Source: Mycobacterium syngnathidarum
GTDB taxonomy: Bacteria > Actinomycetota > Actinomycetes > Mycobacteriales > Mycobacteriaceae
DNA length: 64,000 nt
Assembly (NCBI RefSeq): GCF_001942625.1
Contig: NZ_MLCL01000079.1
Location: 62,001 to 126,000, forward strand
Direction of reading: 5' to 3'
Shown here piece after piece: positions 44,095 to 53,372 of this stretch. The notes under the pieces were generated by a model. The model saw only the letters and a program-made list of their open reading frames with translations. It was not told where the DNA came from and searched no databases. Numbering within the stretch: position 1 is the stretch's first letter; each line of letters starts with the position of its first letter. The translations under genes were made by a program, and so were the position numbers.

Positions 44095-45327
44095 ATGCAA
44101 GTCGCAGGCCATCCCTATCTCGCCGCCGGTGTCGCGTTGGTCGGGGCCAGCGCCATCGCCATAAGTCCGGTCGCGCCGCCGATGCCGGACATCACGGTTC
44201 CAGCGGTCTCTTCGGCTGAAGTGAGCCTGTCGGCAGCAACCGATCCGATCCAGGCCTACATGCAGCTCTTCACCAACACCGTCACCAATGTGTCGACGCT
44301 GATCGGTGACGAGTTGGCCGACCCCGCTCCGATCCTGCGACAGGTGATCGACAACCAGATCGCCACCGCAGTCTCGCTCGGGTCGGCACTGCAGGATTCC
44401 GCGGTGGCACTCGGCAACGCACTCGACCCGTCGAATCCTTACAGCATCCCGTCCTTGTTGCAGTCGGCGCTTTCAGACCTCCTCAGCGGCGACATCAACG
44501 GTGCGGTGGCCAATGCCTGGAGCGCATTCCTCACCCCGGTCGTAGGAGTCGGCCTGCCCCTGCTGGAACCGATCACAGCTGCCATCCGGCAGCCGATACA
44601 AAACGTGCTCAATGTCGTGGACACCCAACTGGCCGTGGTGATGCCGCTGCTCGGGGCTCTCAACGTCGCGTATCGAACGCTCACTGTCGCAGGCAACGTC
44701 GGTCAAGAGATCCTCGACTCTGCCACCGCAGGTGATCCGCTCGGCGTCGTCAACACGATGCTCAGTAGTCCTGCCGTCATCACGGACGCGTTCCTCAACG
44801 GTGATGAGCTCGGCGGCGGCGTGTTCGGTCCCAACCTCGGCCTGCTGGGCACCCTGCGGCAGGCGCGCGAGATGATCGCTGCGGCAATCAGTCCCCCCGC
44901 AACGGAGGCAGCAGTCTCGGCAACGGACACCACGTCGAGATCGGCAGCCAAAGTCGTGACGCTCGACGTCGCGCCCACCGCCGAGAAGGCACTGCCTGCA
45001 CCGGCAGCGGTGCCCGAAGCCGCCGAAAGCGCCGAAACGGCGCCTGCGCCGGCAGCGGCGGCGGATGAGGACGTACCTTCCAAAGCCACCGCCCCGGTGG
45101 TGCGGGACAGCCTCAAGGCAGAACCCGGTAAGACCCTGTCCACCAAGCGGTCCGCTTCGGCCAAGCAGGTTCGCGAGGACGTTCAGGGAGCGGTCAAGAA
45201 CGTCACCGACGGACTGAAGAAGGCCGCAGCGGGGCTCGGTGGCAAGAGCACCAAGGCCGGAAAGCACGCCAAGTCCAGCGGCGGCTCGTCGTCGTCGGGC
45301 TCGAGCAGCTCAAGCGGCGCAGCCTGA
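44095..45327 (+). CDS. Exported lysine-rich-tail protein, paralogue D
   Basis: The 410-aa protein starts MQVAGHPYLAAGVALVGASA and shares the DPAPILRQVIDNQI box. Its body has hydrophobic helical stretches (SFLTPVVGVGLPLLEP-like, VVMPLLGALNVAYRTL). The tail differs from B and C: VTDGLKKAAAGLGGKSTKAG and then a pure Ser/Gly run at the very end. It has its own promoter region (526-bp gap) and its own terminator. The divergence suggests an older copy than the B-C pair. Function is unknown. Confidence 0.7.
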   Translation: MQVAGHPYLAAGVALVGASAIAISPVAPPMPDITVPAVSSAEVSLSAATDPIQAYMQLFTNTVTNVSTLIGDELADPAPILRQVIDNQIATAVSLGSALQDSAVALGNALDPSNPYSIPSLLQSALSDLLSGDINGAVANAWSAFLTPVVGVGLPLLEPITAAIRQPIQNVLNVVDTQLAVVMPLLGALNVAYRTLTVAGNVGQEILDSATAGDPLGVVNTMLSSPAVITDAFLNGDELGGGVFGPNLGLLGTLRQAREMIAAAISPPATEAAVSATDTTSRSAAKVVTLDVAPTAEKALPAPAAVPEAAESAETAPAPAAAADEDVPSKATAPVVRDSLKAEPGKTLSTKRSASAKQVREDVQGAVKNVTDGLKKAAAGLGGKSTKAGKHAKSSGGSSSSGSSSSSGAA

Positions 45328-45339
45328 TTCACCGCCAAG

Positions 45340-45371
45340 CAGTGGGCCTCCTCGCACGAGGGGGCCCACTG
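45340..45371. terminator. Bidirectional hairpin between paralogue D and lpqW
   Basis: CAGTGGGCC-t-CCTCG pairs with CGAGG-g-GGCCCACTG; the single mismatch becomes a G-U pair in RNA. A 2-nt loop closes it. It lies between convergent genes, 13 bp past D and 5 bp past lpqW. Confidence 0.75.
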
Positions 45372-45376
45372 TCTGT

Positions 45377-47251
45377 CTACCTGCCCTTGGTCCAGCTGCC
45401 CGCGTCGCCGACGATTCCGACGGGAACCGCACCGGTCAAGCTGACGTTCTGAACGCTGGGCCCGGCCGCGACGATCGTGGTGTCCTGCAAGATCGGCAGC
45501 ACCGTGGCCATGCTCCACAGTTTGGGCTCGACCGCCTGGATCACCTCGGCGATGTTCTGTGAACCATCCAGGGCCGCATCGATTTTCGGCTGGATGCTGT
45601 GGTCGCAGATGCCGGTGATGTTGCTGGGCGCCTGCACCAACTCACCCGAGTCGGGCGCCGGGATGGGCTGGGTCGAGGTTGCGGTGGTGGTCGGTGCGGG
45701 CGCGGCACTCGTCGTCGGCTTCGGTGACGGTGACGGTGACGTCGGGACACCGGGAACCGTCGTGGAGACGGCGGTCGCTTCCAGCGCGCGGCAGCCGTAG
45801 CGCGAGGCAAGGCTGGTGGCCAGGTCTCCCCCGGCCTGACGCCACCCGACGACGGCGTCGACACGGTTGTTGGTCAGCGCATCGCCGTAGAGCGCAACAG
45901 GGTCCAAAGCCAGCACCGAGGCGTCGATACCGACATTGCGCAGTTGATCGGCCGCGGTGTTGGCCACCGCCACCGACGTCGGATCATTGGATGCCACACC
46001 CAGCACCAACGACAGCGGGTTGCCGTCTTTGGTGACGCGCTGCCTGCCGTTGTCGGGGGACGGAGACGCACCCGGCGCGCCCGGCTCGGCCGCCGGTTCG
46101 ATCACGTAGCCGGCGCCGCGCAAGAGATCCAGGGCGGCCGCCCGCGACATGGCCGGCGGGGCCGTCGGCACATAGCCAGGGTCTGACGGAGAGCGAACCT
46201 GAGCCTGGGCCAGCGTCACCGTGTTGTCGTCGCCGGCACCCACCGATGCCAGCAGATCGACATCGATGAGACCCAGGATCGCCTTGCGCACCTGGGCCTG
46301 CTCCAAAGTGGGCTGTTGCCCCCGCAGGGTCAGCTGCATCACCCGAGGCGTCACGATCCGGGCGGTGCGAACATCGGGGATCGCACTCAACTGCGCGAAA
46401 GTGGCTGCGCCACCATGCACCTGGGCGACTTGGGTGTCGCCGTTGCGAATGGAGTCGGCGAGTGCGGCCGGCGCGCCACCGCGCCGGAACAACACCAGAT
46501 CAGGTTTTGCCGGCGCACTCCAGTACCGGTCGTTGCGGGCGAGCAGGATCTCATCACGTTGCGGGTCAATGCTTTCCACCCGGAACTGCCCACCGGTCAC
46601 CGGCATAGCGCGGGCCAGGCCGGCGCCGAAGCCGCCGGGAATGTCCTTGACGATATGGGCCGGCAAGATGTCGTTGAACAGCTCCCGCCACGCCGGGTAG
46701 GGCTGCGAGAACGTCACCACCGCCTGCTTGCCGCCCTCGACCGATTGCACACCGGTGATCAGGTCATAGCCGCCCGGGTCCACAACGCCTGGCTGACTGA
46801 CCATTTGTTGCCACAGATACCAGTAGTCATCGGCGGCGATGGGTGCGTTGTCGGTCCACTGCGCTTCCGGACGGATCTTGTAGGTGACCGTGAACGGGTT
46901 CTCACTGGTGACCTCGGCCGACTCGAGCAGCGTCGGATCGAGCTCCCAGCGCGAACCTGTCGGAGACTTCGGGTCGGGCACCGGACGGAACGAGCTCGGT
47001 AGCACCATCGAGGCGACGGCCGCGTTCACCGGAGACTGGTCCGACAGCAGGTGCGGGTTGAACCCTGGCCCGATCGAATCGATGGCCATGATGATCTGCG
47101 TCGCCTTGACCGGAGGCGGTGGCGTTGTCTCAGTGGTCTCGGTGCTCTGCGGGGCCGGTGGCGGGCTGACCGTACAACCGCTGAACAGAAGCACCGGCAC
47201 CGAAACGAGCGCTCCGATCATCAGACGGGCGCGGCTCAGCGGTGTCGGCAC
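45377..47251 (-). CDS. lpqW: Lipoprotein LpqW (PIM/LAM pathway regulator)
   Basis: The 624-aa substrate-binding-protein-fold lipoprotein has a lipobox (VLLFSGC) at the end of a signal peptide. The body matches family SBP_bac_5 ([40 protein letters not shown]) and closely parallels M. tuberculosis LpqW (635 aa). A Pro/Thr/Ser-rich linker interrupts the C-terminal lobe. LpqW acts with PimE at the branch between polar PIMs and LAM; a pimE fragment lies at the right end of this window. GTG at 47251 ([10 protein letters not shown]) opens the signal peptide. The ORF extends further upstream without support. Confidence 0.93.
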   Translation of the reverse strand: MPTPLSRARLMIGALVSVPVLLFSGCTVSPPPAPQSTETTETTPPPPVKATQIIMAIDSIGPGFNPHLLSDQSPVNAAVASMVLPSSFRPVPDPKSPTGSRWELDPTLLESAEVTSENPFTVTYKIRPEAQWTDNAPIAADDYWYLWQQMVSQPGVVDPGGYDLITGVQSVEGGKQAVVTFSQPYPAWRELFNDILPAHIVKDIPGGFGAGLARAMPVTGGQFRVESIDPQRDEILLARNDRYWSAPAKPDLVLFRRGGAPAALADSIRNGDTQVAQVHGGAATFAQLSAIPDVRTARIVTPRVMQLTLRGQQPTLEQAQVRKAILGLIDVDLLASVGAGDDNTVTLAQAQVRSPSDPGYVPTAPPAMSRAAALDLLRGAGYVIEPAAEPGAPGASPSPDNGRQRVTKDGNPLSLVLGVASNDPTSVAVANTAADQLRNVGIDASVLALDPVALYGDALTNNRVDAVVGWRQAGGDLATSLASRYGCRALEATAVSTTVPGVPTSPSPSPKPTTSAAPAPTTTATSTQPIPAPDSGELVQAPSNITGICDHSIQPKIDAALDGSQNIAEVIQAVEPKLWSMATVLPILQDTTIVAAGPSVQNVSLTGAVPVGIVGDAGSWTKGR

Positions 47252-47410
47252 GCTACTCAGGGTATCGAGCCTCTCCCGACGCCGGCGCTGCGCACCGGCA
47301 CTGCGAATCAACCGCATTCCGGCGGCAAACGACATTGACTCTGCGTTCAGGACACCTGCTCCTCGCACCTTCGCGCCCTGGACGCATAGTCAAACCAAGA
47401 AAACGAAGAA

Positions 47411-49312
47411 CTAGCCGCGAGCCTTGGCCCGGGCCTTCGCGCGTGCCCGCAATGAGGCCGTCAGCTCCACCTTGCGCACGCGCACGACCTCGGGGGTCAC
47501 CTCCACGCACTCGTCCTCGGCGCAGAACTCCATGGCCTGCTCCAGGCCCAGATCCAGTGGCCGCGCCAAAGTCTCCATGACGTCAGCGGTCGACGACCGC
47601 ATGTTCGTCAGCTTCTTCTCGCGGGTGATGTTGATGTCGAGATCCTCGGCGCGCGGGTTGATCCCGACGACCTGGCCCTCATACGTATCCTGGCCCGGCT
47701 CGACGAAGAACTGGCCACGGTCGGACAGCTGGATCATCGCGAACGGGGTGATCGAACCGGACCGGTCCGAAACCAGCGAGCCGGTGTGGCGGGCACGGAT
47801 CTCCCCGGCCCACGGCCGGTAGCCCTCGAACACCGCGTTGGCGATACCGGTGCCACGGGTCTCGGTCAGGAAGTCCGTGCGGAAGCCGATGAGGCCGCGG
47901 CTGGGCACCACGAAGTCCATCCGCACCCAACCGGCCGCGTGGTTGGTCATCTGCTCCATGCGGCCCTTGCGGTTGGCCATCAGCTGGGTGATGGCTCCGA
48001 CGAACTCCTCGGGGCAGTCGATGGTCAGCTCTTCGAACGGCTCGTGCAGCTTGCCGTCGATGTTCTTGGTGACCACCTGCGGCTTGCCGACGGTCAGTTC
48101 GAAGCCCTCGCGGCGCATCTGCTCGACCAGGATGGCCAGCGCCAGCTCGCCGCGGCCCTGCACCTCCCAGGCGTCGGGGCGGCCGATGTCGACGACCCGG
48201 ATCGACACGTTGCCGATCAACTCGGTGTCGAGGCGGTTCTTGACCATGCGGGCGGTCAGCTTGTGCCCGGACACCCGCCCGGCCAGCGGCGAGGTGTTGG
48301 TGCCGATGGTCACCGAGATGGCGGGCTCGTCGACGGTGATGCGCGGCAGCGCGTGCGCGTGCTCGGGGTCGGCCAGGGTGTCGCCGATCATGATCTCGGT
48401 TATGCCCGCCACCGCAACAATGTCTCCAGCGGTCGCCTCTTCTGTGGGGTTACGGTTGACGCCCTCGGTGGCCAACAGCTCGGTGATCTTGGCGTTGGTG
48501 ATCACCGGCGCCCCGTCGACCTCACGCATCCAGGCGACCTGCTGCCCCTTCCTGAGCCGGCCGTTGTAGATACGGATCAGCGCGAGGCGGCCGAGGAAGG
48601 CCGACGCGTCGAGGTTGGTGACCAGCGCCTGAAGCGGCGCCTCCGGGTCACCGGAGGGCGGCGGGATGTGCTCCATCAGCACGTCGAACAACGGGTCCAG
48701 GTTCTCCCCGTCGGGGTTTTCGCCGTTGGCGGGCTGTGTGGTCGACGCGATGCCGGCCCGGCCCGAGGCGTACAGCGTGGGCAGATCCAGCGCCTTCTCG
48801 GCGGCCGCCTGGGCTTCCTCGTCGAGGTCGGAGGCAACGTCGAGCAGCAGGTCGTGGCTTTCCTCGACCACCTCGGCGATGCGGGCGTCGGGCCGGTCGG
48901 TCTTGTTGACCACCAGGATCACCGGAAGGTGCGCGGCCAGGGCCTTGCGCAGCACGAACCGGGTCTGCGGCAGCGGCCCCTCAGAGGCGTCGACCAGCAG
49001 CACCACACCGTCGACCATGGACAGGCCGCGCTCCACCTCACCACCGAAATCGGCGTGACCTGGAGTGTCGATGACGTTGATCACCGTCATCGAGCCGTCC
49101 GCATGGTGCCGGTGCACCGCGGTGTTCTTGGCCAGGATGGTGATGCCCTTTTCCTTCTCAAGGTCACCGGAGTCCATCAGGCGCTCGACCGCGTCGTCGC
49201 CGCGGTGCGTCAAGGCACCGGACTGTCGCAGCATCGCGTCGACTAGGGTCGTCTTGCCGTGGTCGACGTGGGCGACGATGGCGACATTGCGAAAGCTCGG
49301 GCGTGAATCCAC
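47411..49312 (-). CDS. typA: Ribosome-associated GTPase TypA/BipA
   Basis: The translational GTPase of 633 aa acts on the ribosome in stress and large-subunit assembly. G1 is AHVDHGKTT, G2 is the EKGITI region, G3 is DTPGH and G4 is NKTD. EF-G-like domains III and V and the TypA-specific C-terminal domain follow (RSSTADVMETLARPLDLGLE). The GTG at 49312 is favoured; a GTG at 49345 would add 11 residues. It is upstream of lpqW on the same strand, as in H37Rv (Rv1165-Rv1166). Confidence 0.95.
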   Translation of the reverse strand: MDSRPSFRNVAIVAHVDHGKTTLVDAMLRQSGALTHRGDDAVERLMDSGDLEKEKGITILAKNTAVHRHHADGSMTVINVIDTPGHADFGGEVERGLSMVDGVVLLVDASEGPLPQTRFVLRKALAAHLPVILVVNKTDRPDARIAEVVEESHDLLLDVASDLDEEAQAAAEKALDLPTLYASGRAGIASTTQPANGENPDGENLDPLFDVLMEHIPPPSGDPEAPLQALVTNLDASAFLGRLALIRIYNGRLRKGQQVAWMREVDGAPVITNAKITELLATEGVNRNPTEEATAGDIVAVAGITEIMIGDTLADPEHAHALPRITVDEPAISVTIGTNTSPLAGRVSGHKLTARMVKNRLDTELIGNVSIRVVDIGRPDAWEVQGRGELALAILVEQMRREGFELTVGKPQVVTKNIDGKLHEPFEELTIDCPEEFVGAITQLMANRKGRMEQMTNHAAGWVRMDFVVPSRGLIGFRTDFLTETRGTGIANAVFEGYRPWAGEIRARHTGSLVSDRSGSITPFAMIQLSDRGQFFVEPGQDTYEGQVVGINPRAEDLDINITREKKLTNMRSSTADVMETLARPLDLGLEQAMEFCAEDECVEVTPEVVRVRKVELTASLRARAKARAKARG

Positions 49313-49368
49313 ACCGACATTCTCGCAGGCACGCCGGTCGATCACGAAAACGAGAGAGCCCCGTCACG

Positions 49369-49536
49369 TTGAAGTCCGCGAAGATCGCCCGCCTGAAACC
49401 CAAGAAAAAGTGCTGCCGGAGCAAGCCGCGCTGCAAACGCTGCCCTCTGGTGCTGCACAAGGTCCGCAAGGCCGAACACCACGGGGTGAGCGGCAAAGAA
49501 CTGGACAAGGTCTTCAAACGGGCGAGGAAATCCTGA
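49369..49536 (+). CDS. Small basic Cys-rich conserved protein
   Basis: The 55-aa protein from TTG at 49369 (MKSAKIARLKPKKKCCRSKP) has the Cys cluster CCRSKPRCKRC and a basic helical C-terminus (GKELDKVFKRARKS). It contains over 30 percent Lys/Arg. A four-Cys knuckle could bind zinc or an iron-sulfur cluster, and the charge suggests nucleic acid binding. It is divergent from typA, a ribosome-associated GTPase. The start is uncertain because TTG with GAGAGA at an unusual distance is the best available. Confidence 0.6.
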   Translation: MKSAKIARLKPKKKCCRSKPRCKRCPLVLHKVRKAEHHGVSGKELDKVFKRARKS

Positions 49537-49597
49537 CGTTCGGGCGTACCGTTTTAGGTATCCGTCACGTGCGATGGGCGTGCTTGGAGGTGCCAGG

Positions 49598-49864
49598 ATG
49601 ACGGTTTATGAAGCGCTCACGGTCGCTTTGATCATGGTGCTCGCTGCGGGGACCACGGTCGCGATCTATGTGGGCATGGCCAACTGGATCGGGGCCTGCT
49701 ACATGGTCCGGTGCAGCGAATGCCACCACCTCACCTTCGCGTCGGCGAACCAGCCGCAGGCCTCCTGCGCGCACTGCCGCCACCCGATGCTGCTGCACCC
49801 GCTGTATGCGACGCAGCACCCGGGCCACGCCGTGCGGGTCGTCAACGACCGATTGCGCTACTGA
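49598..49864 (+). CDS. Small membrane protein with a zinc-ribbon motif
   Basis: The 88-aa protein has one transmembrane helix (YEALTVALIMVLAAGTTVAI, residues 4-30). A CxxC...CxxC pair follows (MVRCSECHHLTF and ASCAHCRHPML), which forms a zinc ribbon. ATG at 49598 has GGAGG nine bases upstream. It lies 61 bp after the small Cys-rich gene on the same strand and converges on the GSDH-PKD gene. The role is unknown. Confidence 0.75.
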   Translation: MTVYEALTVALIMVLAAGTTVAIYVGMANWIGACYMVRCSECHHLTFASANQPQASCAHCRHPMLLHPLYATQHPGHAVRVVNDRLRY

Positions 49865-49877
49865 CACTGTCGAGACG

Positions 49878-52826
49878 TCACAAGACAGACGGAACGTTGT
49901 CGAAGGTGACGGTGTAGGTGGTGTCCGTGCCGGGTGTGACGATCGTGTGAGTCTTGGCTCCGCCGTCGGACCAGCTGACGAACACCAGTTGACCGTCCTC
50001 GACGAATTGCGGTGACGGCACGCCGAGGACTCGCTCCACGCCCACGACCGACGTCTCCGTATGCGAACCGGTGTACGGCTTGCCGTCGATGGTGAAGACC
50101 GCGTCCGGGTCGCTCGCGGTGAACGTCTGCGTGACGGTGTTCGGATAGACCATGGCCGAGGTGGTCGTCGACAGGCCCGTGCTGTCGGTGACGGTCAGCC
50201 TGACCTCGTACCAGGTGTCCGCCGAGTTGTGCGGGTCGGTTGGGACCGTGATACTGCCGGTCTTGCCGACGATGTTGCTGGTGACCGGATGGATGTGGTC
50301 GGCGTGATGGAACACCACGGTCCAGTTGTAGGCACTGTCAGGCAGTGTTTCATCCTGATCCAACGCCGCCCCGGTGAACGAAATGGTATCGCCGGCATTG
50401 TATTTCGTGTTGTCGAGCGGGGCGCCCAGCGGCGTGGTGATCGTCAGGTCGTGCGGCGCCGTACTGCCGACGGTGATCGACTGCGTGTCCTGGCCCGCCT
50501 TCTCCCCGTCGCTCACGGTCAACGTCACGTTGTAGGTGCCGTCGGTGTCGTAGGTCTTGGTCGGGTTGGCCTGTGTCGAGGTCGTCCCGTCACCGAAGTC
50601 CCAGTGATACGTGAGGGTGGTGTTCGGATCGGGATCACCGGACCCCTGCGATGAGAAGTCGACGACCAGGGGCGAATAGCCATTGCTCGGTGTCGCCGTC
50701 AGAATGGCTGTCGGAGCCCGGTTGCCGCCCGACGGCGCGATCACCGACAGCTCACCGGGATAGATGTTGAGTTGGTAGATGTTGCCGTCCGGCCCCTGTA
50801 TGAGCCGCACCGGAGTGCCCGCCTGGCCATCGAAAGGCTGCTCGCTGACGTAGCTGGCGTAGTTCTCATCGAGGGTCAGCACCTTGATCCAGCCGAGCGT
50901 GTAGTCGGCGACGAAGACCTTGCCCCGGTACTCCTCGGGGAAGGTGTCACCGGTGTACACCAGGACAGAGGTGATCGACGCGGTTCCGGCGGGCGTGTTG
51001 TGGTCGTAGGAGTAGATCGGATTGACGTAGCCGCAGCCCACACACACGCCTTCGGCCCCGGGCCAGCCGTAGTTGGCCCCCTTCGTCACGACGTTGAGCT
51101 CTTCCCAGGAGGTGTCCCCGACATCCCCGACTAGAAGCTGGCCGTTCGGTGCAACGTCGAACCGGAACGGGTTGCGCAGACCGTAGGCCCAGATCTCCTT
51201 GCGGGCGCCCGGCGTGTTGTAGAAGGGATTGTCCGTCGGGATCGTTCCGTCCGGGTGGATCCGCATGATCTTGCCGTGGATGTTGGTGAGATCCTGCGCG
51301 TTGGTGCCGACCGAGTTGTCGCCCTTGGCCCAGTAGATGTAATCGGCACTGTCGCCGGGATTGTCCTCGTAGTAGATCTCACCGCCATGGTGGATCGGCC
51401 CGGCCGTCTGGTCCGACGCGATCAGCACCTGCTCGGAGTCCAGGATGGCGGCTTGGTCACCGGACAGCGTGAAGCGCGACAGCACATCGGTGTCGTTGCC
51501 GTTGGTGTATGACACGTAGAGGTAGTGGTTTTCGGCAAAGTTCGGGTCTACTTCGATGCCGCCGATGCCGCTCTCGAAGTCGGTCTGGGTCGGCAGTACC
51601 ACCAGTGTCGTCGTCCCCCGGCCCTCCTGGTAAAGCTTGATCGCGCCGCCCTTTTCGGCGATCAGGATGCCACCGTCGTCCGGGTTGTCCGGATCGTCGG
51701 GCAGGAACCGGAAATCCACCGGCTCCGACAGCCCCGAGACGATCACGGTGCGTTCGAGCTCCTCCGGTAGTCCCTGCGTGGGCTCCCCGCACGACTGGGT
51801 CACCTGCTGAAGCGTCAAGGCCCCCCAGGCCGTCACCGCTTCGGTGACATCGGAAATCGGCGGGGAGGACAGGATTTGGTCCGCCTGTCGGCGAACCCAA
51901 CCGAGCACGGCCCACAACGCCGGCGAGTCCGGCGTCTCTCCAGGCGCGGACCCCGCCAGCAGGGGCGCGATGTACTTGTTGATCACCCCGCCGAGCTTCT
52001 GGGCGATGGGAGCCACCGTGGTGAAGACGTTGCAGAAGCAACCCCACGCCTTCTGCACCGGCTCGGGTGAATCCGGCCCTGGAAGTGGCAGCGGCGGGAT
52101 GGTGATCGTCGCCTTTTCCTGTGACCGGGTTTGCAGAGTCGGCGACGACGCCGTGTCGAGCGCATCGATCTTGGCCCGTATGGCACCGAGAAATGTCGTC
52201 CGGTCGGTGAGTTCCGCCTGCTTCAACTGCGGCTCGAGTGTGCGGTTCTTCGAATCCAGCTCGCTGGTAGGCCGATTCAACGAACTCACCGTGTCGGTGT
52301 CGGGTACGACGGGCTCATCGGCCGGTGTCAGCTGCTGCGGCTTCGGCTCGACGACACCTGCCGGGCGATCGAGGAGGTCCGGCAATTCGGGCATTTCGGC
52401 ATCGTCGACTTCTTCGGTCGCTTCGACGTCCTTGGGCGGGGTGTCCTTCGCGGCACCCGACGTGTGGGCCCCGCCCGAGCTCCGGATCACCACTCCGTCG
52501 CCGAATGTGACAATTGATTGCCTCGACCTGAACCTCTTCGACTTCAATGTCTTCGATGCCGGCTGTTTACCGGTCGGCCCGGGCTCGCCGGCGGGTGAGC
52601 TGGTCGAACCTGCCGGTTTCGGCTGGGGAGGCGCGGCCGGCCCCGGATCCGTCGTAGCGCTATTCGCTTCCGACGACGGCGATTCCGATGACGCCGTTGA
52701 GGCGGCCTCGTCGGCCCATGCCACCCCGACAGGAGAGGCCATCGCGGAGCCAAGTCCGAGAACGGCTGCCATGGCGCCTACTCGGGCAACGTGTCTGATC
52801 CCGGTGCCGACAGGCTGATTGCGCAT
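49878..52826 (-). CDS. Secreted glucose/sorbosone dehydrogenase-like protein with PKD domain
   Basis: The 982-aa exported protein has a signal peptide (RHVARVGAMAAVLGLGSAMA). A disordered Pro/Ser/Glu-rich region spans about 40-270 and a helical segment about 285-360. A GSDH-type PQQ beta-propeller covers about 380-700 (GLSEPVDFRFLPDDP, GGIEVDPNFAENHYLYVSYT, HHGGEIYYED, GLRNPFRFDVAPNGQLLVGD). A PKD domain is at about 715-800 (YHWDFGDGTTSTQANPTKTY), and a C-terminal beta-rich part follows. It may oxidise sugars at the cell surface using PQQ; no PQQ synthesis gene is seen. Confidence 0.8.
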   Translation of the reverse strand: MRNQPVGTGIRHVARVGAMAAVLGLGSAMASPVGVAWADEAASTASSESPSSEANSATTDPGPAAPPQPKPAGSTSSPAGEPGPTGKQPASKTLKSKRFRSRQSIVTFGDGVVIRSSGGAHTSGAAKDTPPKDVEATEEVDDAEMPELPDLLDRPAGVVEPKPQQLTPADEPVVPDTDTVSSLNRPTSELDSKNRTLEPQLKQAELTDRTTFLGAIRAKIDALDTASSPTLQTRSQEKATITIPPLPLPGPDSPEPVQKAWGCFCNVFTTVAPIAQKLGGVINKYIAPLLAGSAPGETPDSPALWAVLGWVRRQADQILSSPPISDVTEAVTAWGALTLQQVTQSCGEPTQGLPEELERTVIVSGLSEPVDFRFLPDDPDNPDDGGILIAEKGGAIKLYQEGRGTTTLVVLPTQTDFESGIGGIEVDPNFAENHYLYVSYTNGNDTDVLSRFTLSGDQAAILDSEQVLIASDQTAGPIHHGGEIYYEDNPGDSADYIYWAKGDNSVGTNAQDLTNIHGKIMRIHPDGTIPTDNPFYNTPGARKEIWAYGLRNPFRFDVAPNGQLLVGDVGDTSWEELNVVTKGANYGWPGAEGVCVGCGYVNPIYSYDHNTPAGTASITSVLVYTGDTFPEEYRGKVFVADYTLGWIKVLTLDENYASYVSEQPFDGQAGTPVRLIQGPDGNIYQLNIYPGELSVIAPSGGNRAPTAILTATPSNGYSPLVVDFSSQGSGDPDPNTTLTYHWDFGDGTTSTQANPTKTYDTDGTYNVTLTVSDGEKAGQDTQSITVGSTAPHDLTITTPLGAPLDNTKYNAGDTISFTGAALDQDETLPDSAYNWTVVFHHADHIHPVTSNIVGKTGSITVPTDPHNSADTWYEVRLTVTDSTGLSTTTSAMVYPNTVTQTFTASDPDAVFTIDGKPYTGSHTETSVVGVERVLGVPSPQFVEDGQLVFVSWSDGGAKTHTIVTPGTDTTYTVTFDNVPSVL

Positions 52827-52895
52827 GGGCCCCCCACGAATCCATCTCCCGTTCTCGAGCAATGGAGCGGGACGATCGTGCCCAAACTCTATGAC

Positions 52896-53369
52896 TTACA
52901 TATGAGCTTGGCGGGCCGAATCCTGAAACTCGCCAGTCGTGTTGTTGCCCTGGTAATGCGGCGTGGCATGGTCCCGGAGTACGCGCCCGGTGACCTTCTC
53001 GGTGCGGATCCGTACGAAGTGATCGCGACGCCCCTCGGCCCAAGGGTGCACGAACGTCCCGGCGATCTGCACCTGTTCGTCCACATCGGTGATCGGTTCG
53101 GCATGTCCGACAACGGTCACGCTCCAGCCCGTCCGCAGGTCAGCGTCAAGCTCATCGGCCTGAAACGCCACCACCTGATGTTCGATGGCCGCGGTCAGTT
53201 TGGGCCCGCCGGCCACCCGGATCACCACATCGTCATGCCACAACCGGAAGTTGACCGGCTGCACGGCCGGCAGGGCGTCCTCGGTGAACACCAATCGTCC
53301 GACGCGCACGCGCTCCAGAAGATCCAGGCACTGCCTGCGGGTGAGCACGCCGAGTTCTTGTCCCTTCAT
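52896..53369 (-). CDS. Pyridoxamine 5'-phosphate oxidase-like flavin-binding protein
   Basis: The 157-aa split-barrel protein reads LTRRQCLDLLERVRVGRLVF, ALPAVQPVNFRLWHDDVVIR and VAFQADELDADLRTGWSVTV. These are the strands of the PNPOx/FMN-binding family. Related proteins reduce or sequester nitro or heme compounds using FMN or F420. It starts 3 bp past the WS/DGAT stop, so both are in one transcript. The exact cofactor is not determined. Confidence 0.82.
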   Translation of the reverse strand: MKGQELGVLTRRQCLDLLERVRVGRLVFTEDALPAVQPVNFRLWHDDVVIRVAGGPKLTAAIEHQVVAFQADELDADLRTGWSVTVVGHAEPITDVDEQVQIAGTFVHPWAEGRRDHFVRIRTEKVTGRVLRDHATPHYQGNNTTGEFQDSARQAHM

Positions 53370-53372
53370 CGG

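Noticed and set aside
36045..45327. Lysine-tail proteins as PE, PPE or histone-like proteins
   Set aside because: No PE or PPE N-terminal signature is present, and the signal-like N-terminus argues against a nucleoid protein.
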